49,567 nucleotides of DNA from Asticcacaulis benevestitus DSM 16100 = ATCC BAA-896 (GTDB lineage Bacteria > Pseudomonadota > Alphaproteobacteria > Caulobacterales > Caulobacteraceae): contig NZ_AQWM01000028.1 in assembly GCF_000376105.1 (NCBI RefSeq), forward strand, positions 1 to 49,567, read 5' to 3'. A program made the translations under genes and the position numbers. The notes beneath the pieces were generated by a model. It was given only the letters and a program-made list of their open reading frames with translations. It was not told the origin of the DNA and did no database searches. Every line of letters begins with the position of its first letter. The stretch's first letter is position 1. Shown here piece after piece: positions 1 to 8,475 of this stretch.

Positions 1-1133
1 ATCAGGCGCGCGCGCTGATCGGCGGCCAGGTCATCCGGCAAGCCGGCAGCGACGCCACGCCGTATCGCATCGCCCTGCCGGTCAATGGCGCGATCGACAT
101 GCCTATCCTTGACACCATGACTGGAACGTCCGGACATGGCCGAGACGTCGCGTGCCATGCCAGTTTCCAGGTCGATCATTTCCTTCGTCGAATAGCGAAT
201 GCCGTCAGGTCCGTCAGAGATCCGCACCAGTTCGTCTGACGCCATGACTTTTGAATAGAGAGCCTGGTACTCAGACGGGTCGTCATTGATGTACCTGTGC
301 AGCGTGCGGGCGACATCGCGACGATCGAACACGCTCTTCTCACCGGTGATCAGCGTCAGCACCTGGTCGGGGTTTTCGCGGATCAGTTCGGCGTTTCTAA
401 CCCTCGCATCCTCGGCCAACCGTTCGCGTTCCACCTCCTTGCCGTGTCGGTCCATCTGTGTGGCATGAACCCCGACGTGCTGGGTCGGCTCGATCTCCAG
501 CCCCCGGTCCTGGTGCGAGCGGTGATCAATGCGGATGTCATGACCGGCGCGGGCCAGGTGAAGATTAGCCGTTTCTTCCCACTCGACACGCAGGGCCTTT
601 AGCTGCTCGTCGGTCGTCGGCAGTTCACGCGCCTTCAGCCATTTGTTTTCGCGTTCAAGGTCGGCCTTGTCGCCAAGCCCGTCCTCGGTCACCTGACGGG
701 TCGTGAACAGGATGTGCGCATGGTGGTTGCGGATATCCATATCCTGATCGGGTGTGTGCAGGGCGAAGTCCACCGCCACGCCATAGCGATCGGCCAGGCC
801 TTGAGAGAACTCACGCACCAGCTCGAGTCTCTGTTCCCCCGTCAGTTCATGCGGCAAGGCGACTTCGATTTCTCGGGCGACGCGGGCGTCTTTGCGTTTC
901 TCGGCAAACTCAGCGGCATTCCATAACGTCTCCCGGTCGCGCGCCCATTCGGCGGTGCTGCCTTCCGGCAAGACGATCTCAGAATTCTCAATGCCGCCCT
1001 TACGGGTGTAGTCGTGGATCACACCATCGCGCTCATTGGTCAGGCGGGTGCCGGAACGATAGGCGGCCGCGCCCACGGCCGAGCGACCCGATGCACGGGA
1101 GACGGTTTTCATACTCAGATGATAAATCGCCAT
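1..1133 (-). CDS. traA: TraA-type MOBQ relaxase, N-terminal part (runs off the window)
   Basis: This is the first ~377 codons of a conjugative relaxase; the gene continues beyond position 1. The reading frame is open throughout and matches the complete traA at 28915-32058 without indels (constant offset of 30,925 bp). It begins MAIYHLSMKTVSRASG and carries the MobA/MobL relaxase region with the HHAHILFTTR metal-binding motif near residues 137-146. The start at 1133 is preceded by GGGATAGGTCA. The family nicks oriT and pilots the strand; the helicase part would lie outside the window. It is divergent from traD, with oriT between them. Close nucleotide similarity to the second traA shows that the two elements share a mobilisation module. 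Whether the gene is intact further left cannot be seen. Confidence 0.9.
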   Translation of the reverse strand, partial: MAIYHLSMKTVSRASGRSAVGAAAYRSGTRLTNERDGVIHDYTRKGGIENSEIVLPEGSTAEWARDRETLWNAAEFAEKRKDARVAREIEVALPHELTGEQRLELVREFSQGLADRYGVAVDFALHTPDQDMDIRNHHAHILFTTRQVTEDGLGDKADLERENKWLKARELPTTDEQLKALRVEWEETANLHLARAGHDIRIDHRSHQDRGLEIEPTQHVGVHATQMDRHGKEVERERLAEDARVRNAELIRENPDQVLTLITGEKSVFDRRDVARTLHRYINDDPSEYQALYSKVMASDELVRISDGPDGIRYSTKEMIDLETGMARDVSAMSGRSSHGVKDRHVDRAIDRQGDAIRRGVAAGLPDDLAADQRARL

Positions 1134-1171
1134 TGACCTATCCCTTCGCCGGCCCGTGCCGGCGCGCATCT

Positions 1172-1215
1172 GAGTTGCACAGCAACTCGTAAGTGCGCCC
1201 TTCAAAATCTCCGCT
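1172..1215. other. oriT: oriT of element 1 (RSF1010-like nic region)
   Basis: The inverted repeat GAGTTGC-ACA-GCAACTC (1172-1188) is followed directly by GTAAGTGCGCCCTTC. TAAGTGCGCCCT is the nic core known from the RSF1010/MOBQ group, and an inverted repeat just 5' of nic is the usual layout. It lies between divergent traA and traD, the normal Ti/MOBQ position. The function is inferred from this pattern and from the matching oriT at 32097. Confidence 0.82.
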
Positions 1216-1298
1216 ACGCTACGATTGCTCAGGTGTGCTGCACGTTTGTCAGGCACCATGCACACCACAAACACGGTCTCAGAGTACCATAAAAGCAC

Positions 1299-1327
1299 TT
1301 GCAATCAAGAGTCGAGTCTGGCAAAAT
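1299..1327 (+). promoter_or_regulatory. Possible traD promoter
   Basis: TTGCAA, then 17 bp, then CAAAAT, lies 34 bp upstream of traD. The same spacing is kept in the other two copies of the segment (CAAAAT and CAAACT at the -10 position). It is a plausible sigma-70 type promoter by pattern only. Confidence 0.3.
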
Positions 1328-1360
1328 AGAGCATCGTGGAGTTGTTACAGGGGTGGCACA

Positions 1361-1633
1361 ATGGCGCGTAAATCCATCGAAGAACGGCTGGCGCAACTGG
1401 ATGCCCAGCGTAAGACTTTGCAGGCCAGGCTTACCAAAGACGAACGGGCCAGGGACACCCGCCGTAAGGTACTGCTGGGCGCACTGGTTTTACACCGTAT
1501 TGAGGACGGCAACGCGGCCAGTGCCGACTATCTGCGAGACTTCATCAAACGCGAACTACCGGGGTTTCTCACACGCGAGACCGACAAGGCGCTATTCGAT
1601 GATCTAATCGGCTCAGATAAGGCAGCCAAATAG
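1361..1633 (+). CDS. traD: TraD-family conjugal transfer protein
   Basis: A 90-residue basic protein, MARKSIEERLAQ..., with the RDTRRKVLLGALVL segment typical of the small TraD family encoded beside oriT in Ti-like and MOBQ modules; these proteins accompany relaxase and coupling protein in DNA processing. The ATG at 1361 is chosen because AGGGGTGG precedes it and the start is the same in all three copies; the upstream in-frame extension overlaps oriT. An N-terminal coiled-coil-like stretch rich in charged residues precedes the hydrophobic LLGALVLHRI patch. In element 2 the same gene overlaps the next transfer gene; here the downstream transfer genes are deleted except for a traG relic. Confidence 0.8.
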   Translation: MARKSIEERLAQLDAQRKTLQARLTKDERARDTRRKVLLGALVLHRIEDGNAASADYLRDFIKRELPGFLTRETDKALFDDLIGSDKAAK

Positions 1634-1687
1634 AGTGGCTACGAGCGCCGACAACGTTAGGCTATATCGGCCTCAAGACTCGAGTTT

Positions 1688-1949
1688 TTGGTTGATAGAA
1701 ATACGCAAAAATCGCCTGGTTCAGCCCCCGTCGTTTGGCAGAACATCTCCCCCGCCCACGGCAGCGAGGACAGCAGATTGTCATATTCAACGCAGCATAT
1801 CGGCCGACCGCTTTTGATACCAGACGAGACGCACAATCCGCGCCAGGATTTCCAATTTCTGTTCCCTGATTGCTCAAAGGCCGAGGGGCGCCAGGAAGCT
1901 TCGTTTTTGCGATTGCGCGGAGTTCAAAGGGATGTTTGATCCGGCATAA
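1688..1949 (+). pseudogene. traG: traG coupling-protein relic (C-terminal fragment)
   Basis: Translation of 1688 onward gives SYSTQHIGRPLLIPDE, which aligns with SYGEQHTGRPLLTPDE near the C-terminus of the intact TraG at 35864-37540. The preceding VVWQNIS also matches IVFQNMS. After a frameshift the last codons read EFKGMFDPA-stop, matching EFTGRFDPV-stop of TraG. The Walker motifs and about 85% of the gene are gone. Element 1 has therefore lost its own coupling protein, and mobilisation would need one in trans, for instance from element 2. Confidence 0.78.
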
Positions 1950-2011
1950 GATGGTCGGCGTGATGGATGAAAAAAGGCCTCGCCGATGACCGACGAGACC
2001 TGACGCAAAAC

Positions 2012-2323
2012 TCAGTTCCCCGAGGGGCGGCTCCAGAGCAGATGAAAGACCTCGGGCGCATCACTGGCAACCAGGCTGGCATAGACCGGATGGGGGAACG
2101 TCGGATCGTCGAACTTTACGGAAAGGTATTCACGGCCGCTGTCGCGTCCTGTTCGCTTCCAGCCGGCGCCGACCTCAACATCCCCTACCAACAGCCGAAA
2201 GTCGGGGCTGTTTTCTGACGGGGTCTCGGTGGCCACGATATGGATGTCGACATCCAGTTTGAGCGTGTTGATCTTACCCGTGAAGTTTTGGCCCGAAGCC
2301 GTAAAGGTGCCGATGATAGCCAT
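2012..2323 (-). CDS. DUF736 family protein
   Basis: A 103-residue protein starting MAIIGTFTASGQNFTGKI, with the usual DUF736 features: short beta-rich protein, VDIHIVATE, DFRLLVGDVEVGAGWKR, and a C-terminal PVYASLVASD. Members are common on alphaproteobacterial plasmids and integrative elements near transfer genes; no biochemical role is established as far as I know. I place the start at 2323, where the domain begins and AAAGG precedes the ATG, rather than at the longer frame start at 2482, whose extra 53 residues look like non-coding sequence. It is divergent from the MNT-HEPN gene. Confidence 0.82.
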   Translation of the reverse strand: MAIIGTFTASGQNFTGKINTLKLDVDIHIVATETPSENSPDFRLLVGDVEVGAGWKRTGRDSGREYLSVKFDDPTFPHPVYASLVASDAPEVFHLLWSRPSGN

Positions 2324-2592
2324 GAGAAGGTGCCTTTCTGAAAATCGGATCGCGCCAATCGCGACCTCGATGCCGCGCCCATGGACGTGAGGCCGGACCT
2401 CCTGCACCCCGCAGGGGCTGAAACGCAGTGGAGGACGTCGGGCGCGAGCCCGGCGTTGCCGGATGGTCCGGCTTATGTCCAAAGCTGCATGAATGAGGTC
2501 GCTTCAGGCGGCTTCTGCTTCAGAGGGAACCTTGCAGGTATTGCGGACCGAGTCCGGGCGAACTATACCGGTAGGACACTGCGGGAATCTTC

Positions 2593-3492
2593 ATGTCGCC
2601 AGACGCTCTTGACCATCTTCCGGACATCAAACGCCGCGAGCTTGAGCACGTGGTGAAGGTGTTGTTCGACGCCTTTGGAGATGCCACAAAGACGAAGATG
2701 TCTGATAAGCGCAAGGCCGGCCGCATCCTCAAGGTAATCCTGTTCGGGTCCTACGCACGCGGCGACTGGATTGAAGACCGCCTATCGGGCTATCGCTCAG
2801 ACTACGACATCCTGATCGTGGTCAGTGGCCATGAGCTCACCGATTTGCAGGAATACTGGTCGGTGGCGGACGACACCTTCGTGCGCGAATACACCCTCAC
2901 CCATGAGCTAAAGACGCCGGTCAGTTTTATCGTGCACAGCCTCCAGGATGTGAACGACCAACTGGCGCGTGGGCGGCCCTTCTTTAGCGACATCGCACGC
3001 GACGGTATCATGCTGTTTGAGGCCGAGGGGCATCCGCTGGCGAAGGCAAAACCGCTATTGGCGGATGAGGTCAAGGTTGAGGCGAAGGGCTATTACGATC
3101 AATGGATGCCCCGTGCGCTAGAGTTTCTCGCCGGGACAGTGTTCTATTTAGAACGCGGAAATCTCAAAATGACTGCATTCCATCTACATCAGGCGGCCGA
3201 GGCCCTGTACCACTCTCTACTTCTCACTTTGACGCTTTATAGCCCGAAATCGCACCGACTCAGCTTTCTGCGATCGCAAGCTGAGGGCCTCAACGCAGGG
3301 CTACGGGACGTCTGGCCAGACGACAGTAAGTTCGCGCGGCGCTGTTTCTCGAAGTTGCAACGGGCCTATGTAGAAGCGCGTTATTCAGCGGAATATGAAA
3401 TTACGGCTGAAGAACTGGAATGGCTGCAAGAGCGGGTTGGCCTGCTGACGGAGAAGACAAAGCAAATTTGCGAAGCGCACGTCGCGAAATAA
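2593..3492 (+). CDS. MNT nucleotidyltransferase-HEPN fusion protein
   Basis: A 299-residue protein joining two domains that are usually separate partners of a toxin-antitoxin pair. The N-terminal minimal nucleotidyltransferase has the GSYARGDW signature (52-59) and the paired aspartates of SDYDILIV (69-76). The C-terminal half (about 140-290) looks like a HEPN domain: the AFHLHQAAEALYH helix, a long second helix, and RYSAEY near the end. In MNT/HEPN pairs the HEPN part is an RNase and the MNT part modifies and restrains it; a strict R-x4-6-H catalytic motif is not obvious here, so RNase activity is uncertain. It converges on the AAA+ gene (73 bp between stops) beside an RNA-repair operon, which suggests a role in RNA damage or its control. 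No strong ribosome site precedes the ATG. Confidence 0.75.
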   Translation: MSPDALDHLPDIKRRELEHVVKVLFDAFGDATKTKMSDKRKAGRILKVILFGSYARGDWIEDRLSGYRSDYDILIVVSGHELTDLQEYWSVADDTFVREYTLTHELKTPVSFIVHSLQDVNDQLARGRPFFSDIARDGIMLFEAEGHPLAKAKPLLADEVKVEAKGYYDQWMPRALEFLAGTVFYLERGNLKMTAFHLHQAAEALYHSLLLTLTLYSPKSHRLSFLRSQAEGLNAGLRDVWPDDSKFARRCFSKLQRAYVEARYSAEYEITAEELEWLQERVGLLTEKTKQICEAHVAK

Positions 3493-3565
3493 TTCTGTCG
3501 TCCATTCATATCGCCTGAGACGCACCTGTGGTGCCTCCGAAATCAAAATGGCTCGATTGGGCAAG

Positions 3566-5530
3566 TCAGAAGCCAATCTTCACACCCACATCCGGTTTGA
3601 GCAGGCTTTCTTGGCGAAGGTACTCAAGTATCGCCAGCGCATTTTGCGGTGGCAAATAACGCAGTTGGCGCGCCACCACGGCAAAATCACCCGGAGTCAG
3701 GTTCCGTAAGCCTTCAAGTTCTTTCGGCGCCGTCATACCGAAAAACTCCTCAAAGGCGCGCACCAGACGTTCTGGCCCCAATGGCGCAAGATCCAGCTTG
3801 AAGACGAACCGTCGCAAGCTGGCCGGATCAAGTCGATGCCGATAGTTGGTTGCGGCAATCACGGGAAATGGGTGGCGGTCTAGCCAGGTCAACATCTCGT
3901 TGACCTGGCCAACTTCCCAGGACGTGCGGGAATTTGTCCGGTCAAATAGCAAGGAATCTGCCTCATCGAACAGCAAAACGCCCTCCTGCCGGCGCGCGTC
4001 CTCGAAAGCACCGGCAATATTTTGTTCGGTTTCGCCAACCCATTTTGATAAAAGGTCAGATGCCCGACGGACGAGCAGCGGCCGGTCGAGAATACGCGCT
4101 AAATGGTGCGCCAGGGCAGTCTTCCCTGTTCCAGGCGGTCCGGTCAGGAGCAAGGACACATCGGCCATGCCCAGGTCACGGATAGATCCGAAAAGGGCAT
4201 CAAGGGGCCGATCGGTCTCATAGAGCTGAAGGTCTAGCGCGCCAAACCCCTCCAGCGGCAACTCTCCGCCACGCAATGCTCGCACCAGAGATGTTGCAGC
4301 GCGCGCGCCGCAGTCAGCCTCTCCCGCCAGCCGCGCTGCCCGCGTCGCGACACGCAGCACGCTTGCCGTTTCCGGCGCCTGATCGATAAGCTTGCCGATG
4401 GCGTCACCTGGCTCACCCGTTTCATCATTTATGATGCGCTTAAGAATGCGATGGGCGACGCGCCGTGGCGGTAGGTCGAGCTTAAGGACGAAGCTCATCC
4501 GCCGCAGGATGGCATCGTCAACATTGCCAATGGCATTCGTCACCCAGATGACTGGCGCCGCATTGGTTTCCAGAAGACGATTGACGAATACCTTGCTGCC
4601 TTCACGCTTCGAGAACCAATCACCGTCGGAGCGTTGTGCCCCGCCGATCAAATCCTCCATCTCGTCGAACAGGAGAATGGCGCCGCTGCGATCCCCCATC
4701 ACGCGCTGCGCGAGCAGAAGCGCCAGGACGCGGTCATTCCGCGTTGGCTCCTCGCCGTCTTCATCTGCCTCTCCGATCCCATGCAACGCGCAGCCAGCGG
4801 CGGCGGCCAGAGACCGTGCCAATTCTGTCTTGCCTGTTCCGGCGGGTCCATGGATGAGGATGTTGACGCCATGTGCTTGCTCGCGCACCGCCCCCTCCAG
4901 GAGACGGACAAGGAAGCTTGCATCTTGAACGTGGGCAAAATCCGCGAGTTCCAGGTTTGCGACCTGACGACGACCCGCCAAGGCTTCCGCCAAACGATCG
5001 GGAGCGGGTTCACGATCAAGAATACGCGATAACGGCCAGCGAATTTCCACGGGATTATCGTGACGTGACCTAATGCCAAAAGTCATCAGGCCAAGCTTCA
5101 AAACGTCGCTGCGACGAACGCGCGGCCCGGCCTCCACAGGATCTGCACCGGCGATTTCGCCTAGAACGGCGGGTAAGTCTCGAATTTGCTCGGCGACGAT
5201 ATTGAGCAGATCGGCAACTCTTGGAAGACGATCACACGCAATCATCAGGGTGAGCAGACGCGCATCAAATGCCACTAATTGCAGCAAGCGTCCCAGTTCA
5301 TCCGCCAAGTCGAGGACTTGCGGGCGTTGATCTTCTGCCTCTAAGGGACTTTGCAAATAAGCCAGAAAATGTGCCCAGTCAGGTTTTTCGTTCGTAGGCC
5401 ATGCCCCTGCGAAAAGCCAGGCAGCATTCTCAGTGCCCCAAGCTATCAATCGCTCAGCAGTCGCTGAGTTTGGCACGATATCGCGCGCAATCCGGAGCGC
5501 TAAGCTGCGGACAATAAATTGTTCGTTCAT
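3566..5530 (-). CDS. Two-domain AAA+ ATPase linked to RNA repair
   Basis: About 654 residues with an all-alpha N-terminal region (~220 residues) and two AAA+ modules. In the numbering from the upstream ATG at 5590, domain 1 has Walker A GPAGTGKT (248-255) and Walker B ILLFDEME (305-312); domain 2 has GPPGTGKT (484-491) and VLLFDEADSLL (538-548). Domain 2 also has the SDLLSKWVGETEQ loop found in classical AAA unfoldases such as Cdc48/FtsH relatives. Such proteins usually remodel proteins or RNPs with ATP. I prefer the start at 5530 (MNEQFIVRSL), where the predicted helices begin; 5590 would add 20 residues. It lies downstream of the RNA ligase gene on the same strand after a ~440-bp gap. Remodelling of an Rsr-RNA or ligase complex is a guess from context. 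Confidence 0.78.
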   Translation of the reverse strand: MNEQFIVRSLALRIARDIVPNSATAERLIAWGTENAAWLFAGAWPTNEKPDWAHFLAYLQSPLEAEDQRPQVLDLADELGRLLQLVAFDARLLTLMIACDRLPRVADLLNIVAEQIRDLPAVLGEIAGADPVEAGPRVRRSDVLKLGLMTFGIRSRHDNPVEIRWPLSRILDREPAPDRLAEALAGRRQVANLELADFAHVQDASFLVRLLEGAVREQAHGVNILIHGPAGTGKTELARSLAAAAGCALHGIGEADEDGEEPTRNDRVLALLLAQRVMGDRSGAILLFDEMEDLIGGAQRSDGDWFSKREGSKVFVNRLLETNAAPVIWVTNAIGNVDDAILRRMSFVLKLDLPPRRVAHRILKRIINDETGEPGDAIGKLIDQAPETASVLRVATRAARLAGEADCGARAATSLVRALRGGELPLEGFGALDLQLYETDRPLDALFGSIRDLGMADVSLLLTGPPGTGKTALAHHLARILDRPLLVRRASDLLSKWVGETEQNIAGAFEDARRQEGVLLFDEADSLLFDRTNSRTSWEVGQVNEMLTWLDRHPFPVIAATNYRHRLDPASLRRFVFKLDLAPLGPERLVRAFEEFFGMTAPKELEGLRNLTPGDFAVVARQLRYLPPQNALAILEYLRQESLLKPDVGVKIGF

Positions 5531-5590
5531 TGTTTTGTCTTCGTCTATTTGGCGGACGCGCTTCCAAGAGCGCATCTCGCGATGTTCCAT

Positions 5591-5938
5591 TTTATTATTC
5601 AGGAACCAGTGCGCGGTCCGGAGCGTTCCCGCCCCGCCGCAGCGCCCAAAGGCGCTTAGACGAAAGGCAGGATCGCGGCGGGCTTAAGGCCCCGGCTGTT
5701 CTTCGATCCCAACAATCCATACTCTCCATTTGGCCGCATATGACGCGGCAGAGTGAGCGCTATAGTTAAAATTGAAACGATGCGCAAGACAGCCGAGCTG
5801 TATACTTGCCAACCGTGACAACCGCGCCACAGGCGCTGTGCAGAATAGGCTTCCAGGTCGCGTTCTGTATGCTCAGCCTTATTTCGGCCGCTCGGTTCCT
5901 TTGAGCCAGAAGTCAAAGATCTGAGCGTTTGATAGGTT
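5591..5938. other. Intergenic region with no confident gene
   Basis: Upstream region of the AAA+ gene. An 86-codon minus frame (5656-5916) has only a TTG start and no recognised domain. Short hairpins are present (ACAGC-TCG-GCTGT and GCGCC-TGT-GGCGC read on the minus strand), but they do not carry the conserved internal loop of the Y-like RNAs further right. Probably promoter and untranslated leader. Confidence 0.4.
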
Positions 5939-5970
5939 AGTAGCCCGGCAGGTTGCCCCGCCGAACTACT
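5939..5970 (-). terminator. 14-bp GNRA-capped hairpin after the ligase gene
   Basis: On the minus strand AGTAGTTCGGCGGG pairs with CCTGCCGGGCTACT across a GCAA loop, all 14 positions pairing if G-U is allowed. It starts 3 nt past the tandem TGA-TAA stops of the ligase gene. There is no U-run after it, so it may be a 3' stabiliser or RNA-processing end as easily as a terminator. Confidence 0.5.
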
Positions 5971-5973
5971 TTA

Positions 5974-8193
5974 TCACCTCATCATAAAACGGCTACGCAA
6001 GGTAATGATGTCCCGCGTCAGATCTTCATCGTTGAGGCGTTCTGCCCATTCGACAAAAGCCAGGGCATCACTTCCCCATTGGCCAGCCTTAGAACGGTCG
6101 TAAGGTCGTCCCGACTGATGCGCAGCCAGAATGCGCTCCTTCTGGCCACGCATGGATTTCCAGAACGCATAATAGGGTAGCTTGATCTTGAACATGAAGC
6201 CCGCCGCATCTTCGATTACAAAACCTTCGATATGCCGTCCGTTGAAGGTGTAATCCCGGCCCGCTGCATTAACGCTGGCGAACCACACTTTAAACGCACC
6301 GAAGTCGTCAAAGCGGAGTCCATCCTGCTTTACACCAAGACTGAATTCCGCCGCCAAGGCCTGCAAATCCGCATAGCCAAGACGAGCGAATGTCTCAGTC
6401 CGGTGAATCGCATCGAGTAGTACGACATGGCGCTCCGTATATTCGATCATGTGCGGGTCGTTGACTGGGTCATTGACCTCAAACACAAGGCCCAAATTTT
6501 CGTCGCGCAGACGCGCCTTCAACCCTGCCAGTCCGCCCTCACCAACCTGCATGGTGACGATGTCACGGAACCAGCCCGCGAACTCGGACTCCGGTGTCGA
6601 TTTCGACGCGAAGAACAGCTCGTCCGCACCGGCATCGAAGCCGAGAATACCGAGAAAGCCGTTCTCCTTGACGAAAAGGCGCAATGGAAAGCTCAGGCTG
6701 CGCTCAAGATTGCGCATCTGGGTTTCCGCCCGTTCTTCAAGGTTGAAGAACTTGTCATAGGCGCGCGCCACGATCCGGCGGTCGTCAGCCACAAACAGCC
6801 CGCGCGCGGACAAGGTCGTGGCGTCCCACGCACCCTTCTCAAACGCACCGCGCGTGAAGTTGTACGATGCGAGGCCGGGGAAACGTGCGAAACGCTTTTC
6901 CGCAACATGCTTGTGGCCTTTCAAAGCAGCCAGCGCTCCTTCGGAGATCAGGCTGCGAGGATCAGGCGCAAAGGCCGATGGCTTCTCCTTACGGTGGATC
7001 GCGTTGACCACGCGTATGGTTTCGAACCCGCCCGCACCATCCAGCACCATTACGCTCAGGCAGCCGCCGAACTCGACCTCGGATTCGAGGTTGAAGCTGT
7101 TGGCGGACGCCTGGATCGGCAGCTTCGCGCTGTTGCGGTGGCCGTGCACTTGCAGCCAGTTCGTTCCGGCCATCGTACCTGCAAAGGTGGCATCGACCGG
7201 ATCTTCATAGCGTCCCGTACCTTTCCACATCTGGAGCGATGGGATCAGCAACAGGTCTTCGGCCACACGAGACAAGCCCGCATGGGTGACCAGAACGCGA
7301 TGCGGCCCATATTCGTAAACGAAAACGTCCTTCAGCCGCGCTACTAGACGCTTGGCCTCACCCACGGTGAAGTTGGCGGCCAACAATTGCGGAAGCGTGT
7401 TGTGTTCGAACTCCTTCGACACCGGTGGCTGCCCGTTACCGAAGCGATGAATATGGCACTCATGGTTGCCGTAAATCAGTGCAACGTTCTCACGTGGCAG
7501 CAGTTCGTCGACGACAAAGCGGATGACCTTGTCGTTTTCGATACCGCGATCGAGGAAGTCACCGACGAAGATGTAGAACTCATCGTCCTTGAACCCGCCC
7601 TGAAAATACTCAGCCACCGGCGCGTAACAGCCTTGCAGATCGCCAATGTGATGGACGCGTGCATAGGCATTAAGATCACGTACGGGGTCGGTGAGCGCAG
7701 ACAGAAGCCCACCGTCGCCCAAGTCTTCCGGACGCAAAACCTTCAGGCCTTTTGGCAAGGGACTCGACGCGAACCGCTCATAAGCCCGATCGATCACCGA
7801 CTCCGGCACCTGCTTCCATTGAGGACGCATCAGGTTACGTGCTTTGGCTGTCTCAGGCGACACCCCTGAAAAGTCGAGGCACGTCACGCGGTAGGCGTAT
7901 TTCGACGCCAGTGCCATAGGCATCTTGAAATCGCGCTGCGACTGGAAGGTGGCGTCGAACAGGATGAATTCGCCCCGCGACATCTTCTGTTCCAGCAGGC
8001 GCTCGACCTCCTCCCATACCTTTCGGTCATTGTTGGGATTAATGCTGATACGCCCGTCGGGCAGCATGATGACGCCCCCCATCTGCACCCGCAGGGCGTC
8101 GGGCGATAAGGCGTAAGGCTCAAGCCCCGCTTCCGCGATAAAGGTGGATTTTCCGGCGCCTTGCGCGCCACGCATAATGACCAGATGTCTCAT
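5974..8193 (-). CDS. Polynucleotide kinase-phosphatase-RNA ligase fusion
   Basis: A 739-residue RNA end-healing and sealing enzyme. Residues 1-165 form a P-loop kinase (GAQGAGKST, 9-17; FDATFQSQRD, 79-88). Residues 175-400 form a calcineurin-like phosphatase with GDLQGCY (184-190), GDFLDRG (211-217), GNHECHIH (242-249), THAGLS (303-308) and VHGHRN (349-354). Residues 430-739 resemble the T4 Rnl1/Trl1 RNA ligase: KFFNLEE (481-487), nucleotidyl-lysine motif KENG with K509, and ELFFASKS (525-532). Together they would phosphorylate 5' ends, remove 2',3'-cyclic phosphate or 3' phosphate and seal breaks, much as bacterial Pnkp or phage T4 Pnkp-Rnl1 repair cut tRNAs. It is third in the rsr operon, 48 bp after the helix-turn-helix gene. 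Substrate is inferred. Confidence 0.87.
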   Translation of the reverse strand: MRHLVIMRGAQGAGKSTFIAEAGLEPYALSPDALRVQMGGVIMLPDGRISINPNNDRKVWEEVERLLEQKMSRGEFILFDATFQSQRDFKMPMALASKYAYRVTCLDFSGVSPETAKARNLMRPQWKQVPESVIDRAYERFASSPLPKGLKVLRPEDLGDGGLLSALTDPVRDLNAYARVHHIGDLQGCYAPVAEYFQGGFKDDEFYIFVGDFLDRGIENDKVIRFVVDELLPRENVALIYGNHECHIHRFGNGQPPVSKEFEHNTLPQLLAANFTVGEAKRLVARLKDVFVYEYGPHRVLVTHAGLSRVAEDLLLIPSLQMWKGTGRYEDPVDATFAGTMAGTNWLQVHGHRNSAKLPIQASANSFNLESEVEFGGCLSVMVLDGAGGFETIRVVNAIHRKEKPSAFAPDPRSLISEGALAALKGHKHVAEKRFARFPGLASYNFTRGAFEKGAWDATTLSARGLFVADDRRIVARAYDKFFNLEERAETQMRNLERSLSFPLRLFVKENGFLGILGFDAGADELFFASKSTPESEFAGWFRDIVTMQVGEGGLAGLKARLRDENLGLVFEVNDPVNDPHMIEYTERHVVLLDAIHRTETFARLGYADLQALAAEFSLGVKQDGLRFDDFGAFKVWFASVNAAGRDYTFNGRHIEGFVIEDAAGFMFKIKLPYYAFWKSMRGQKERILAAHQSGRPYDRSKAGQWGSDALAFVEWAERLNDEDLTRDIITLRSRFMMR

Positions 8194-8241
8194 TTGAACA
8201 ACTTTAGGAAGCGGCGGCGCTAAGAGATTCGACTGCCGCCC

Positions 8242-8472
8242 CTATTCCTTAGGATCGATCAGGCCTTTAATCTCATATGGCATTTCGCCGGTAATTTCAT
8301 ACAATTTTAGCCAGGCTCTGACGGCGGCGGCCGCCGGTCCTGGAACCGGCAGCCCCGCGAACCAGCGAGAAACTGAGGAGCGATCTACCCCCAAGGCTTC
8401 CGACAAACGCGACATCCAGCCGCGTTCACCGAAAAGAAAGATAGCCGCCTGCCTCAGTTCCTCCGCCGTCAT
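8242..8472 (-). CDS. Small helix-turn-helix protein of the rsr operon
   Basis: A 76-residue protein. Residues 16-45 (WMSRLSEALGVDRSSVSRWF) form a clear helix-turn-helix of the XRE/Cro type, followed by a short proline-rich segment and helix. The ATG at 8472 lies 3 bp after the rsr stop, so it is translationally coupled to rsr. It could repress the operon by binding the GTTGC/GCAAC inverted repeats that flank the RNA array, but that is inference. Such small proteins usually bind DNA as dimers; there is no second domain to give a sensor function. Confidence 0.72.
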   Translation of the reverse strand: MTAEELRQAAIFLFGERGWMSRLSEALGVDRSSVSRWFAGLPVPGPAAAAVRAWLKLYEITGEMPYEIKGLIDPKE

Positions 8473-8475
8473 GGT

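Larger units (their letters stand above)
1190..1633 (+). repeat. oriT-traD repeat, copy 1
   Basis: This is one of three copies of the same segment in the window (others at 32115-32470 and 35196-35640). It covers the nic-side of oriT, about 150 bp of leader and traD. The copies differ by scattered substitutions. Copy 2 is cut short inside traD. Copy 3 has lost the oriT inverted repeat. Confidence 0.85.

Noticed and set aside
5656..5916. 86-codon minus frame between the ligase and AAA+ genes
   Set aside because: TTG start, no ribosome site, no domain; treated as leader sequence.
6427..7347. 306-codon plus-strand frame
   Set aside because: Antisense to the kinase-phosphatase-ligase gene, whose motifs are complete; the plus-strand product has no recognisable domain.
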